Positions 17,988 to 27,689 of a DNA stretch of 64,000 nt are shown here, one piece after another (position 1 is the first letter of the stretch; each line of letters opens with the position of its first letter). A model generated the notes under the pieces. The model was not told the origin of the DNA. It ran no database searches and saw only the letters and a list, made by a program, of their open reading frames with translations. Origin of the DNA: Bacillota bacterium (lineage in GTDB: Bacteria; Bacillota; Clostridia; Acetivibrionales; DSM-1351). The stretch covers positions 1-64,000 of the forward strand of contig JAEXOY010000034.1 in assembly GCA_023439045.1 (NCBI GenBank). Reading direction: 5' to 3'. The translations under genes and the position numbers were made by a program.

Positions 17988-20039
17988 TTGGACAATTATT
18001 CAAGCAATTCCATGTTGGATGTTTTTATATATGAGACCACTCAAAATATAGAGCAACTCGAGGTAGCGATACTAGCCAGTGAAAAAGCGGGCTGTTTTGA
18101 ACCGCAGGCAGTTAACGAAATATTCAGGGTTATGCATACGATAAAGGGCTCTTCCACCATGATGATGTATAACAATATTTCGTCGCTTTCTCATGCCATA
18201 GAGGATCTTTTCTACTTTATACGAGAAGAAAAACCTGAAAACATAGACTGTGCACTCCTTTCGGATTTGGTTTTAGAGGGTGTAGATTTTATTAAGCTGG
18301 AGATGGAGAAGGTCAAAAATTCCGATAGCCTCGACGGAGATCCATCAGACCTGATTGAAAACATCAAGGATTTTCTGTCCTCCATTAAGGTGGGACCGAA
18401 AAGCACAGATACTTCAAAAGAAACGCAAAAAGAAGTCGAGCAGCAATATTACTCGGCCCCCGACAAAAAAGACAAAAATGCAGAGCAAAAATGCTACGAA
18501 GCGGTAATTTATTTTGAAGATGGGTGCGAAATGGAGAACGTCCGGGCTTTCAATATCGTTCATAATTTAAAAGATATTGTGGAGGATTTTAGCTACTGCC
18601 CAGAGGATATCATCGAAAGTCCTAACAGTGTACAAATTATTCGGGAACAAGGCTTCAGAATAACGCTCATAAGTGATAAAAGCATGAAGGAATTACACGA
18701 TTTTTTCTTAAGTAACGCCTTTATCCGAAATCTTGAGGTTACTGAGCTTCTGGACAGACAGACGTCCGAGCAGTGTATTGATCAAGAAACTGCCCTTCAG
18801 GGATCTTCCATCAAATTAGCTAAGCTGCAGGCTGAGGGCCTAGGACAATTTGAAAACAGGAGTTCCCAGCAGAGTATTATCAGCGTCGATGTTATGAAGC
18901 TGGATAAGTTGATGGATCTAATGGGGGAAATGGTAATAGCAGAGGCGATGGTTACACAAAACCCTGAGTTGCAGGCGATTAAGCTTAATAGCTTCTATAA
19001 AGCCGCCCGTCAGCTTCATAAAATAACAAGCGAAATGCAGGACTTGGTTATGTCCATACGAATGGTTCCGTTGGCGGCGACATTTCATAAAATGCATCGT
19101 ATTGTGAGGGATATGAGTAGGAAGCTCAATAAAGAAGCAAGATTGGTGCTAATGGGAGAAAATACGGAGGTTGATAAGAATATAATTGAGCATTTATCTG
19201 ACCCACTGATGCATCTTGTTCGCAATGCCATTGATCATGGAATTGAAGATCCTGACGAAAGAAGGACCGCAGGCAAGCAAAAATCAGGTCAGATAATACT
19301 GGAAGCAAACAATGCCGGAAGCGATGTTATTGTAACTGTCCGTGATGACGGTAAGGGCCTCAATAAGGAGAAAATTCTAAAAAAAGCCCGGGAAAATGGC
19401 TTGCTGAGCAAACCTGAAAATGAGATAACGGATAAGGAAATCTACAACCTTATCTTTCTGCCGGGTTTCTCCACTAACGACAACGTGACGGAATTCTCCG
19501 GCCGGGGTGTTGGCATGGACGTAGTAGTAAAAAACATAGAAGCAGTAGGCGGTTCGGCAACAATAGACAGCATCGAAGGCTCCGGGACGGTAACAACACT
19601 GAAAATACCTCTCACATTGGCCATCATAGACGGAATGAACATACGAGTAGGTGACGCAAAGTATACACTCCCCACAACATCGATTAAAGAAACTTTTAGA
19701 GTTAACGAAAAAGATATTATCAAAGATCTTAACGGTAATGAGATGATTATGGTTCGCGGAGAGTGTTATCCAATCGTCCGCATTCATGAACTATTCTCAG
19801 TTAAAACCGAAATCACCGAGCTGACCAAAGGAATTATGCTCATGATTGAGCAGGATGACAAGACCATCTGTATTTTCGCTGACGAGCTATTAGGCCAACA
19901 ACAGGTAGTCGTCAAGGCTCTTCCCTCCTACATGAAAAACATACAAAAGGTGGAAGGATTAGCTGGCTGTACACTCCTGGGGGATGGCAGTATAAGTCTG
20001 ATTCTCAATATTGGCGGGTTAATCAGCATGGAGTCATAA
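17988..20039 (+). CDS. cheA: Chemotaxis histidine kinase CheA
   Basis: A 683-residue CheA. The Hpt domain carries His50 in MHTIKGSS. A P2-like segment lies around residues 165-255. The dimerisation region begins SVDVMKLDKLMDLMGEM. The ATPase has LVRNAIDHGIEDP (N box), VRDDGKGL (G1) and GRGVGMDVV (G2). The C-terminal CheW-like domain ends the protein. The start is TTG 17988, seven bases after GGAGGAGG. It takes signals from the upstream receptor and phosphorylates CheB and an unlinked CheY, since no cheY is in this cluster. Confidence 0.94.
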   Translation: MDNYSSNSMLDVFIYETTQNIEQLEVAILASEKAGCFEPQAVNEIFRVMHTIKGSSTMMMYNNISSLSHAIEDLFYFIREEKPENIDCALLSDLVLEGVDFIKLEMEKVKNSDSLDGDPSDLIENIKDFLSSIKVGPKSTDTSKETQKEVEQQYYSAPDKKDKNAEQKCYEAVIYFEDGCEMENVRAFNIVHNLKDIVEDFSYCPEDIIESPNSVQIIREQGFRITLISDKSMKELHDFFLSNAFIRNLEVTELLDRQTSEQCIDQETALQGSSIKLAKLQAEGLGQFENRSSQQSIISVDVMKLDKLMDLMGEMVIAEAMVTQNPELQAIKLNSFYKAARQLHKITSEMQDLVMSIRMVPLAATFHKMHRIVRDMSRKLNKEARLVLMGENTEVDKNIIEHLSDPLMHLVRNAIDHGIEDPDERRTAGKQKSGQIILEANNAGSDVIVTVRDDGKGLNKEKILKKARENGLLSKPENEITDKEIYNLIFLPGFSTNDNVTEFSGRGVGMDVVVKNIEAVGGSATIDSIEGSGTVTTLKIPLTLAIIDGMNIRVGDAKYTLPTTSIKETFRVNEKDIIKDLNGNEMIMVRGECYPIVRIHELFSVKTEITELTKGIMLMIEQDDKTICIFADELLGQQQVVVKALPSYMKNIQKVEGLAGCTLLGDGSISLILNIGGLISMES

Positions 20040-20086
20040 AAAATGATATATATATACACTATAAACATAAAAGGAGGCTATAAAAG

Positions 20087-20578
20087 ATGGCACAAGCCGA
20101 CTTGCTGGACATTACGGAACAAGAGGATATGCTGGAAGGAAAGTATCTTATATTCTATATTGGGAACGAACTATATGGGATTGAAATCCGATACATTACT
20201 GAAATCATTGGTATTCAGCCCATTACAATAGTTCCTGGGATGCCTCATTATATAAAGGGAATCACCAATCTCCGGGGTAAAATTATTCCTGTCATGGATG
20301 CCCGACTGCGTTTTAAAAAAGCAGCCAGAGAATATGATGACAGAACCTGTATTATCGTTCTTGATACAAATGGTATTTCAACCGGGTTAATTGTAGACAA
20401 CGTTTCAGAGGTAATCGCCATAGCCGATGAGGATATTGCGCCTCCCCCGGATATAAATAAAGGTGGTCTTAAATACATCAAGGGTATAGGCAAGGCTGAT
20501 GGAAACGTCAAACTGCTAGTGGACTGCCAGAAAATACTCAAAGACGATGAAGTGGAGTTACTCAGCTCCATGACTTGA
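20087..20578 (+). CDS. cheW: Chemotaxis coupling protein CheW
   Basis: A 163-residue CheW domain protein with the typical features LIFYIGNELYGIEIRYITEI, VPGMPHYIKGITNLRGKIIPV and a C-terminal segment ending VDCQKIL. It links the receptor to CheA. AAAGGAGG precedes the ATG and the gene follows cheA by 47 bases. Confidence 0.94.
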   Translation: MAQADLLDITEQEDMLEGKYLIFYIGNELYGIEIRYITEIIGIQPITIVPGMPHYIKGITNLRGKIIPVMDARLRFKKAAREYDDRTCIIVLDTNGISTGLIVDNVSEVIAIADEDIAPPPDINKGGLKYIKGIGKADGNVKLLVDCQKILKDDEVELLSSMT

Positions 20579-20656
20579 TATGAAAACTTTCAACGAAAAG
20601 CGACAAGGTTTGAAGGAACGAATATATTTCTCTATATTTGATGAGGGAGGTAGTTT

Positions 20657-21472
20657 GTGAAAGCTATAAGTGAAAAAGAATTCAGGCTATTTGCCGATTA
20701 TATAAAAGCTAACTTTGGTATCCATTTCAAGGATGAGAAAAAGACCCTTGTCGAGGGAAGACTCGGAAATACACTCTCAAGCATGAATTTGTCCAGCCTG
20801 ACTGAGTACATGAGCTATGTGACATCGGATAAAACTGGAAAAGCCGTTTCCGATATGTTGGACAGGATCACAACCAACCATACCTTTTTCATGAGAGAAC
20901 CAGCACATTTCAAATATTTCAGGGATATAGTGCTGCCTTATTTGGCAAAGACGGTGCTGAACCGAGATGTGCGTATTTGGAGTGCGGCATGCTCCACGGG
21001 AGAAGAACCCTATACGCTGGCAATGATTATTGATGAATTCTTTGGTCCCAATAAAGTGGAATGGGACACAAAGATACTTGCTACTGATATTTCCAAGGGA
21101 GTCCTTGCTGTCGCACAGGCAGGTGTTTACAGCCAGGATAAGATGAAAGGTCTGCCGGAGTACTGGAAAAAGAAATATTTCAAAGAACATGACTCCGGGC
21201 AGTATATTCTGTCTGAGAAGATCAGAAATGAAGTAACTTTCAGTAATATCAACCTGATGGACGCCACATATCCTTTCCGAAAGAAAATGCATGTTATTTT
21301 TTGCAGGAATGTCATGATTTATTTTGATAATGAAACCAAGAACAGACTTGCTGAACATTTTTATGATATTACAGAACCTGGAGGCTTCCTGTTTATCGGA
21401 CATTCAGAGACACTGAACCGTGAAAAAACGCGGTACAGGTATATAATGCCTGCAGTTTACAGGAAGGAGTAG
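20657..21472 (+). CDS. cheR: Chemotaxis protein methyltransferase CheR
   Basis: A 271-residue enzyme that uses S-adenosylmethionine to methylate receptor glutamates. The N-terminal all-helical domain contains TTNHTFFMREPAHF. The SAM-binding fold shows IWSAACSTGEEPYTLAM and a late VIFCRNVMIYFDN. The start is GTG 20657 with GGGAGG six bases before it. It sits between cheW and cheB. Confidence 0.95.
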   Translation: MKAISEKEFRLFADYIKANFGIHFKDEKKTLVEGRLGNTLSSMNLSSLTEYMSYVTSDKTGKAVSDMLDRITTNHTFFMREPAHFKYFRDIVLPYLAKTVLNRDVRIWSAACSTGEEPYTLAMIIDEFFGPNKVEWDTKILATDISKGVLAVAQAGVYSQDKMKGLPEYWKKKYFKEHDSGQYILSEKIRNEVTFSNINLMDATYPFRKKMHVIFCRNVMIYFDNETKNRLAEHFYDITEPGGFLFIGHSETLNREKTRYRYIMPAVYRKE

Positions 21473-21478
21473 GTACAT

Positions 21479-22546
21479 ATGGAGACAGGCAAAATAATTC
21501 GGGTTTTGGTTGTTGACGATAGCATAGTATCCCGTGAAATGATCGTAAGGGGTATATCCTCCGATCCACAAATTGAGGTGGTGGCTGTTGCAGCCGATCC
21601 TTTCGAGGCAAGAGATAAAATAGTTGAGGTTCGTCCCGATGTGATCACCTGTGATGTGGAAATGCCTAAAATGAACGGAATAGAATTTGCACGCTGGTTG
21701 CTGCCTCAGTGTTTTATCCCCATTATCATGGTAACCGCCGTCAGCAGTGCAGTCTTTGAAGCGATGGAGGCTGGTGTTGTAGATTTTGTTGCTAAGCCTG
21801 ATAGTAGTTTACCTAAAGGTACGGAAGCTTTCATTAGAGATTTAATATCAAGGATAAAAACAGCTTCCACCGCCTCTAAAACCGCATGGCTGGAACGTAA
21901 AAAACCGACGCAGAGTGTTACAGGCAATATGGTACAGGACTCAGGCAGGATTATAGCTATTGGCGCTTCTACTGGTGGAACCGAAGCAATTTACAATATA
22001 CTCCGACTCCTTCCTCCCGCTGTTCCGGGCATCGTAATTGTACAACATATCCCTCCTGTTTTTTCGAGGATGTTTGCTGAAAGACTGGACAGACAAACCT
22101 CCTTAAAAGTTAAGGAAGCGGTAAACGGTGACTATGTGGAGGAGGGTAGCGTTCTGATAGCACCTGGAGGTCAGCATATGAGGATCAGGAAAGTCGGGAA
22201 GAGGTATCAGGTTGAATGTTTACATGGAGATAAGGTAAACGGGCATTGTCCGTCTGTGGATGTTTTGTTTGAATCGGTGGCTAAGGAAGCAGGCAGAAAT
22301 GCGGTTGGAATTCTACTGACAGGGATGGGCTATGACGGTGCCAAGGGACTTCTCAACATGCGGCGTAAGGGCAGCCGGACTATAGGCCAGGATAAAGCTT
22401 CGTCTGTAGTGTACGGAATGCCTAAAGTAGCCTTTGATATTGGAGCTGTGGAAATACAGACGTCATTAGAAAATATACCTCAAGTATTATCGCAGCTGTT
22501 AGTAGATGATTACTATGTATTTTATAGTAGGAATGGAAGAATATAG
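21479..22546 (+). CDS. cheB: Chemotaxis methylesterase CheB
   Basis: A 355-residue protein with an N-terminal receiver domain (phosphorylation site Asp59 in VITCDVEMPKMNG). A linker follows, then a C-terminal methylesterase with the serine motif IGASTGGTEAI, the histidine motif VQHIPPVFS and the aspartate motif LLTGMGYDGAKG. It removes methyl groups from receptors and opposes CheR. Its ribosome-binding site overlaps the last codons of cheR, so translation is probably coupled. Confidence 0.95.
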   Translation: METGKIIRVLVVDDSIVSREMIVRGISSDPQIEVVAVAADPFEARDKIVEVRPDVITCDVEMPKMNGIEFARWLLPQCFIPIIMVTAVSSAVFEAMEAGVVDFVAKPDSSLPKGTEAFIRDLISRIKTASTASKTAWLERKKPTQSVTGNMVQDSGRIIAIGASTGGTEAIYNILRLLPPAVPGIVIVQHIPPVFSRMFAERLDRQTSLKVKEAVNGDYVEEGSVLIAPGGQHMRIRKVGKRYQVECLHGDKVNGHCPSVDVLFESVAKEAGRNAVGILLTGMGYDGAKGLLNMRRKGSRTIGQDKASSVVYGMPKVAFDIGAVEIQTSLENIPQVLSQLLVDDYYVFYSRNGRI

Positions 22547-22650
22547 TTCGCAGTAAAATGTTGGTGGCATTTACCCTTATTTGGGTTTAAGAATTTGCAT
22601 CTCCTAAGCAGAGATAAGTGAAAACGATAAAGAAGGGAAGTTGAGCATGA

Positions 22651-23637
22651 ATGAATATTTTAACAAAGGAATTGAGGGCACCGTTCGGCTTCGGTTTTTT
22701 ACAATTGATTGCTAACGACAGCGGAAAGGGAATTGACTATATATTCCTGGATGTCAGTGTTGGTTTTCAAAAAATGATAGGCTTACATCGGGACAATATT
22801 ATAGGGAAAACGGCCTCCGAGGTCTTTTTAGGCAAAAAGCGCATATTCGATTGGATCGAGTACTTCAGAGGTGTTCTCATTTCAAAAAAAATACATGAAA
22901 TATCGAGGTATGTGGAAGTGCTCGACAGAGATTGCAATGTCATTGTTGTTCCGTCCGGTGGAGAGTGCTTTGCTCTCATCATTCGAGATACAAAGGACGA
23001 CCTCAAGGTAAATACATTCCAGAACACCACCATCAATATTCTGCTGGCAGCGCTGCGCGATCAATGCTTAGAGACTAAAGAGCACGCAAGTAGGCTAGAG
23101 TCCTACTGCCATCTCATAGGCCTTCATTTTCAGCTTACATCTGAAGAGATGGAGGAGCTTTCATTACTGGCGGTTCTTCATGATATTGGTAAGATAGGTG
23201 TTAATCCTGCCATACTGAAAAAACCTGGGACACTGACAAGGGAAGACTGGGTTGAAATGAAACGTCACTCTGAAATAGGATGGCGAATTGTCAAGGAATT
23301 TCCCGATCTTGGGGCTGTGGCGAATTACATCCTATTTCATCATGAGCGCTGGGATGGAAAAGGCTATCCATCGGGACTAAAGGCTGATAATATCCCCCTT
23401 CCCAGTCGAATCCTTGCAGTTGCAGACGCCTATGACGCAATGACCAGTGACCGGGTATATCGAAAGAGAATGGGCATGGAAGAAGCTATCATAGAATTAT
23501 CAAAAAACGCCGGGATACAGTTTGACCCGCAGGTTGTAAGCCTTTTTATAGAATTAATTATGTCAAAAGATTTATGTTTGATAAACAATCACAAGCAAAA
23601 TACTAAAAGGGATGTAAATATTATGTTCCTGGGATGA
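22651..23637 (+). CDS. PAS-HD-GYP cyclic-di-GMP phosphodiesterase
   Basis: A 328-residue soluble protein. Residues 1-120 form a PAS domain (IDYIFLDVSVGFQKMIGL and DNIIGKTASEVF). The rest is an HD-GYP domain with LAVLHDIGKIG, HSEIGW, FHHERWDGKGYP and AVADAYDAMTSDRVY, all metal ligands in place. It should hydrolyse cyclic-di-GMP. Located directly after cheB in the same direction, it would tie chemotactic signalling to second-messenger level. An overlapping ATG at 22647 is in another frame and stops early; 22651 gives the PAS domain. Confidence 0.86.
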   Translation: MNILTKELRAPFGFGFLQLIANDSGKGIDYIFLDVSVGFQKMIGLHRDNIIGKTASEVFLGKKRIFDWIEYFRGVLISKKIHEISRYVEVLDRDCNVIVVPSGGECFALIIRDTKDDLKVNTFQNTTINILLAALRDQCLETKEHASRLESYCHLIGLHFQLTSEEMEELSLLAVLHDIGKIGVNPAILKKPGTLTREDWVEMKRHSEIGWRIVKEFPDLGAVANYILFHHERWDGKGYPSGLKADNIPLPSRILAVADAYDAMTSDRVYRKRMGMEEAIIELSKNAGIQFDPQVVSLFIELIMSKDLCLINNHKQNTKRDVNIMFLG

Positions 23638-23725
23638 GACAATCCAGTAGAATATAAAAGGGTGCGTTGTATAAGTGGGGATACATGGCTTGCGTTGATA
23701 GAAACACTGGAAATAAAAGAGTTGG

Positions 23726-24897
23726 TCAAGAAATTTTCCGAGTTCCCTTATCACGAAAAGGTCTGCAAAAAGCTCGGATTTCCTCTGCGAGTAATTCAGG
23801 CTCTTCCATAGCTGTAAAGTGGCCACCTCGGGGAAGATTAGTCCAACGAGTGATATTATATTGCTTTTCAGCCCATACCTTAGGGGGCTTGAGGATATCG
23901 GAGGCTAGTAATGCAATTCCTGTAGGCGTCTCAATTCTTTTATTTAAGGGTGGTAGAGAATGAGTGTTCTCATAATATACATGGGCTGCAGAACCGATGG
24001 TATTTGAAATCCAATAAATCATGATATTAGTTAGCAATTCATCAAAAGTAAAGCGTCCTTGGAGGTCGCCATTACAATCGCTCCAATCACGGAATTTTTC
24101 GATAATCCAACCGGCTAAACCAACTGGAGAGTCGGAAAGCCCATATGCAATCGTTTGAGGCTTTGTCGATTGTAGAGACATATATGCTCCTTCTTTAGCA
24201 ATCCAATCCTGTGCGTTATTACGATATTCCAGTTCCTCCTTGGTTAAAACTGACACATCCTGAGATGCCAAGAGAGGTCTGATAATTCCAATGTCAGTCA
24301 GGTGTATACCATACAATAATTCAGGATGGTTCATGGATAGATACCTAGTAATGCCAGATCCCATGTCTCCACCACCAGCAACAAATTTTTTGTAACCCAG
24401 CTTTTCAGTCATTAATCTTGCCCATAAAATGGAGATTAAGTGATTATTCAGAACGCTATGTTCAGAAAGGGAAGAGAAACCAAAACCCGGTATTGATGGT
24501 ACAATAACATCGAAGCAGTCTTCGGCATCAGCATTATGACGAGCTGGATCAGTAAGGAGTGGAATGATTTTTTTGTAACGTATAAAGCTATCAGGCCAGC
24601 CATGTGTCAGAATGATTGGTAAGGGATTTGGACCCTTTCCCAGTTCGTATACAAAGTGAATATTAACCCCATCAATCACACTTATATAATGGTTCAGTGT
24701 ATTCAATTCCGTTTCTTGTATGCGCCAATCAAAATTATCACGCAATAGGAGACAAGGGCTTGTAAATACTCAAGGTTAGTACCGCGATCCCATAACAAAT
24801 TTTTAACTTGACTTGGCCAGCGGACATGATTTAACCTCGCTTTAAGATCCATAAGGACTTCATCTGGTACGTGAATGTTAAATGGTTTGGTAGGCAT
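23726..24897 (-). pseudogene. Epoxide hydrolase, frameshifted
   Basis: The N-terminal 50 residues (DEVLMDLKARLNHVRWP and WDRGTNLEYLQALV) are in one frame, and the rest from RDNFDWRIQETELN is in another. Adding one base (a C in the plus strand near 24743) restores the conserved Y-W-R at the junction. The downstream part retains HGWPDS, the nucleophile region GGGDMGSGITRY, and the late RGGHFTAMEEPELL with the catalytic His. Everything except the frame is intact, so the break is recent or a sequencing error. It is divergent from the AraC gene, which probably regulates it, and convergent with the HD-GYP gene. Confidence 0.82.
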
Positions 24898-24987
24898 ATA
24901 ATATTCTCCTTTCAGTTTTAACTTGGTAAATATTGGGCCGATTGTTTGTTAATTAGTATTAAGTTAAGTGTAAATAAATAACCTTTG

Positions 24988-24996
24988 TGATACAAT
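24988..24996 (+). promoter_or_regulatory. Extended -10 upstream of the AraC gene
   Basis: TGATACAAT fits an extended -10 about 100 bases before the AraC-family start. No good -35 is present. It lies in the 200-base divergent gap shared with the broken hydrolase gene. Confidence 0.4.
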
Positions 24997-25097
24997 GGCA
25001 TAAATGAAGATTTTAACTATACTATCTGTTATTATGCAGTGAGCCCAATATAAAACTACCTAGTGTAACAATAAATCTTTTATGAAAGGAACTTATT

Positions 25098-25952
25098 ATG
25101 CCACTGTTTGACCGACATAAAAATCGTATTGTTAATATTGAATTTGATTTCTCAGAGAATATGGATATGCTTCCTTATCATGAGGGATATGCAATAGTTT
25201 TCATCACAAACGGAAGCGCTTCAGGAATTTTGAATGAGCGTCAAGTAAAAATTACTGCGCCTTGTATCCTTTGTATTTCAAAAGACGATATTATTAAAAT
25301 AACGAAAAGAGATAATATATCAGCCCAATCATTTCGATTTGATTCGGATTTTTTGAAAAGTACTCGGGTGTCTGATTTAAAAGATAGTATTTCGACACAA
25401 CTGAGAATTGAAACGGGGTTATCACTTTTTAAAAGGGATGGTGTTCATACAGGGATTTGTGACATTACAGATAATGCTTATCTACAACTTTTTGAATGGT
25501 TCTTTGTACTTGGTGCAGAAGTATTTGCACAAAGCAATGAGCTGTGGGCATGTAGAGTTAAAAGATACCTTATTCAATTTTTGAGTCTCCTTGAAAATAT
25601 AAGCCGTCAAAAAGAACCATCACCAGTGGATATTGTATTAGATTATATACATACAAACTATACCAATAAAATAATACTTAACGATTTTATTCGTTGTTCA
25701 AATCTAAATCGTGTATCATTAAACACCATGTTTAAGGAAAAATTCGGATTTACTGCAATGGGCTATTTACAAAGGTACCGTTTGCAAATAGCCGGCGAAC
25801 TACTTATTCATACTGATATGAGCTTAAATGAGATTGCTCGGTCTACAGGATTTGAATATGACACATATTTTATTAAGCAATTTACATCAAAAAGGGGAAT
25901 ATCACCAACTACCTATCGAAATGTATGTAGGGAACAAGCTAAATCAATGTAG
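25098..25952 (+). CDS. AraC-family transcriptional regulator
   Basis: A 284-residue regulator. The N-terminal cupin-like sensing domain (residues 1-160) is followed by two helix-turn-helix motifs: LNDFIRCSNLNRVSLNTMFKEKFGF and LNEIARSTGFEYDTYFIKQF, ending in the SPTTYRN signature. GAAAGGAA precedes the ATG. It is divergent from the frameshifted epoxide hydrolase. Control of that gene is inferred from position. Confidence 0.88.
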   Translation: MPLFDRHKNRIVNIEFDFSENMDMLPYHEGYAIVFITNGSASGILNERQVKITAPCILCISKDDIIKITKRDNISAQSFRFDSDFLKSTRVSDLKDSISTQLRIETGLSLFKRDGVHTGICDITDNAYLQLFEWFFVLGAEVFAQSNELWACRVKRYLIQFLSLLENISRQKEPSPVDIVLDYIHTNYTNKIILNDFIRCSNLNRVSLNTMFKEKFGFTAMGYLQRYRLQIAGELLIHTDMSLNEIARSTGFEYDTYFIKQFTSKRGISPTTYRNVCREQAKSM

Positions 25953-26066
25953 AGGTTTTTATAGAAACCATCTCCTTGTGACTGCCGAGCAGTTAGCTCT
26001 CACTGTAGGTTCGATTATATAATGGGACACTTGAAAATAAATAGTAAAGCAAATAGTATAGAAACG

Positions 26067-26097
26067 GGAGTGCCTCAAAAAACGTGGCACTCCTTTT
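26067..26097 (+). terminator. Terminator after the AraC gene
   Basis: GGAGTGCC 26067-26074 pairs with GGCACTCC 26086-26093 across an 11-base loop and is followed by TTTTATTT. Confidence 0.85.
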
Positions 26098-26272
26098 ATT
26101 TGAACCATAAAATAGAACGCTAGGCTTCTGTACGTAATGTATTTGGCCATTTATCCAGAATTATGAGTACAGCAATTTTTAATAGCATCGCTTAAGACTC
26201 TAAGAAGTAACAATACATACTTTGTTAACATAAACTGATATTGCAAGTTACTTTTTATAGGAGGTATTAACC

Positions 26273-27045
26273 ATGCTTTCAAGTAGTGAGTTTTTAAAAC
26301 AATCACTAGGTTTACATTTGTTTTTCACAAGGATTATGAAAGAACACTCATTCTTTCTTGAGATAGCTTTACACCTAGAGATGCTAGCTTTACCCAACAG
26401 GCAGATAATTTTCGTAGAGAGTTTGACCAAATTTTAGGGGAAGCAATTGCTCTTTCTAATGGTGTTGTTAATCCCGATATTCTTCGATCAGGTGAAGTAA
26501 TAACCCCTTATACTTTAAATGCAGAAAACGCAACCACATATTTTACCGGTGTACAGATACCAACTAATTTGACACAGGCAGAAGCAGAATTAGAGGGTGG
26601 TGGAGTAATAAGGGATGCATCCAGACTTGAATATTATGTATCCATACTTAACCAAAGGGCAATAAATGCAACGGCTGCATTAATACAGTTTAAAACTAAT
26701 ATTTTATCTAATGTATTAAGTTGCAAAATGTTTACAGTTAATTACCCCTTGCTGATTTTACACATAACTCGTGAGGCAGAATTATATCTTAAGCAGCTTA
26801 AAAGACTTCAAGCAAGGAAAGAGATTAGTCTTGAAAGAGAAGCCTATGAACAAGAATTTTTCTGGAACAGACAGATGGCAGAGCATGCTAAGTTTATACG
26901 AGGACTGCTTGATCCGACAGAGGAAGATTTGATTAGTAAAGCTAATAGTTTTGGAAATGTTTGGAGGAAGATAAATCCATCTCACAAGGGGAACACTAAA
27001 CATCAATCATTGGGAAAAATTGTACCACATGGATTTTGTAAATAA
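26273..27045 (+). pseudogene. DUF2935-family protein gene, frameshifted and truncated
   Basis: The ATG at 26273 follows AGGAGG by eight bases and begins MLSSSEFLKQSLGLHLFFTR, the expected N-terminus of the family. The frame breaks in the T-run 26368-26370; one more T would continue into FTPRDASFTQQADNF and on through SGEVITPYTLNAE, LNQRAINATAALIQFK and VNYPLLILHITREAELYL. After LLDPTEEDLISKANSFGN the sequence leaves the family pattern and stops at 27045, so the last 70 or more residues are missing. The family's function is unknown. Two lesions indicate a decaying gene. Confidence 0.72.
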
Positions 27046-27120
27046 GAATGAAATGGAAAATGGGGGAATTTTTTAAGGGAAGTAGAGGAAAGCAAATTCC
27101 AAGAAATAAAACACATGAGA

Positions 27121-27172
27121 AAAGGACACTTCAATTTGTTGTCTTAACTAACAATGTATAGTGTTCTTTTTT
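27121..27172 (+). terminator. Hairpin terminator before the rhodanese gene
   Basis: AAAGGACACT 27121-27130 pairs with AGTGTTCTTT 27160-27169 (one G-T pair), with an inner GTT/AAC helix, followed by T bases. Confidence 0.65.
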
Positions 27173-27278
27173 ATATTCCAATTAAATCACCCCAGACTAA
27201 ATTATTTTTATATGCAATCTACCATCCAAAATCATCTATGTGATATAGTCACAGATATTGTTAAGAATTTCATTATAA

Positions 27279-27322
27279 TTAGTATTAAAGGTAAGTAATT
27301 AATTAATATTAAAGATAAATTA
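27279..27322. promoter_or_regulatory. Direct repeat in the rhodanese promoter region
   Basis: TTAGTATTAAAGGTAAGTAA (27279-27298) and a second copy at 27303-27322 match at 16 of 20 positions with a 24-base period. A TATAAT lies at 27274-27279. Two direct copies on one helix face suggest a regulator site; the regulator is not identified. Confidence 0.4.
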
Positions 27323-27345
27323 TAAAAACATAGGAGGAAGATAAA

Positions 27346-27666
27346 ATGTTTGGTATTTTAACAAAGAATGACTATAAAGTGATTAATGTAAATGAAATGG
27401 ACAACCTTATTGGAGAGGTAGAACTAATTGATATAAGAGAACCGTACGAATATAAAAGTGGAAGCTTAATAACTGCTAAAAACATACCAATGGGTACCTT
27501 ATTATCAAGCCCAGAAAAATATATATCCAAGGATAAGACATACTATATCATGTGTCAGTCAGGTGGGAGAAGTTCAGCAGCCTGCAGAACGCTTACAAAA
27601 CAGGGTTTTAATGTAATAAATGTTGCTGGTGGCATGGGCTCTTATGTAGGCCCAAACAAAAAATAA
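27346..27666 (+). CDS. Single-domain rhodanese
   Basis: A 106-residue sulfurtransferase domain. The loop IMCQSGGRSSAA carries the active-site Cys70, and the N-terminal half has LIDIREPYEYKSG. TAGGAGG precedes the ATG. It lies 23 bases before the CoA-disulfide reductase gene, whose product ends in another rhodanese domain; the pair probably moves sulfane sulfur between persulfide carriers in the cytoplasm. Confidence 0.9.
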   Translation: MFGILTKNDYKVINVNEMDNLIGEVELIDIREPYEYKSGSLITAKNIPMGTLLSSPEKYISKDKTYYIMCQSGGRSSAACRTLTKQGFNVINVAGGMGSYVGPNKK

Positions 27667-27689
27667 ATATTTGACATGGAGGTTATAGC

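Noticed and set aside
20043..20231. Frame at the start of cheW
   Set aside because: It overlaps cheW in another frame and ends inside it, and the cheW frame has the real domain.
22647..22715. Alternative start at 22647 for the HD-GYP gene
   Set aside because: That frame stops after about 22 codons and lacks the PAS sequence; 22651 gives the full protein.
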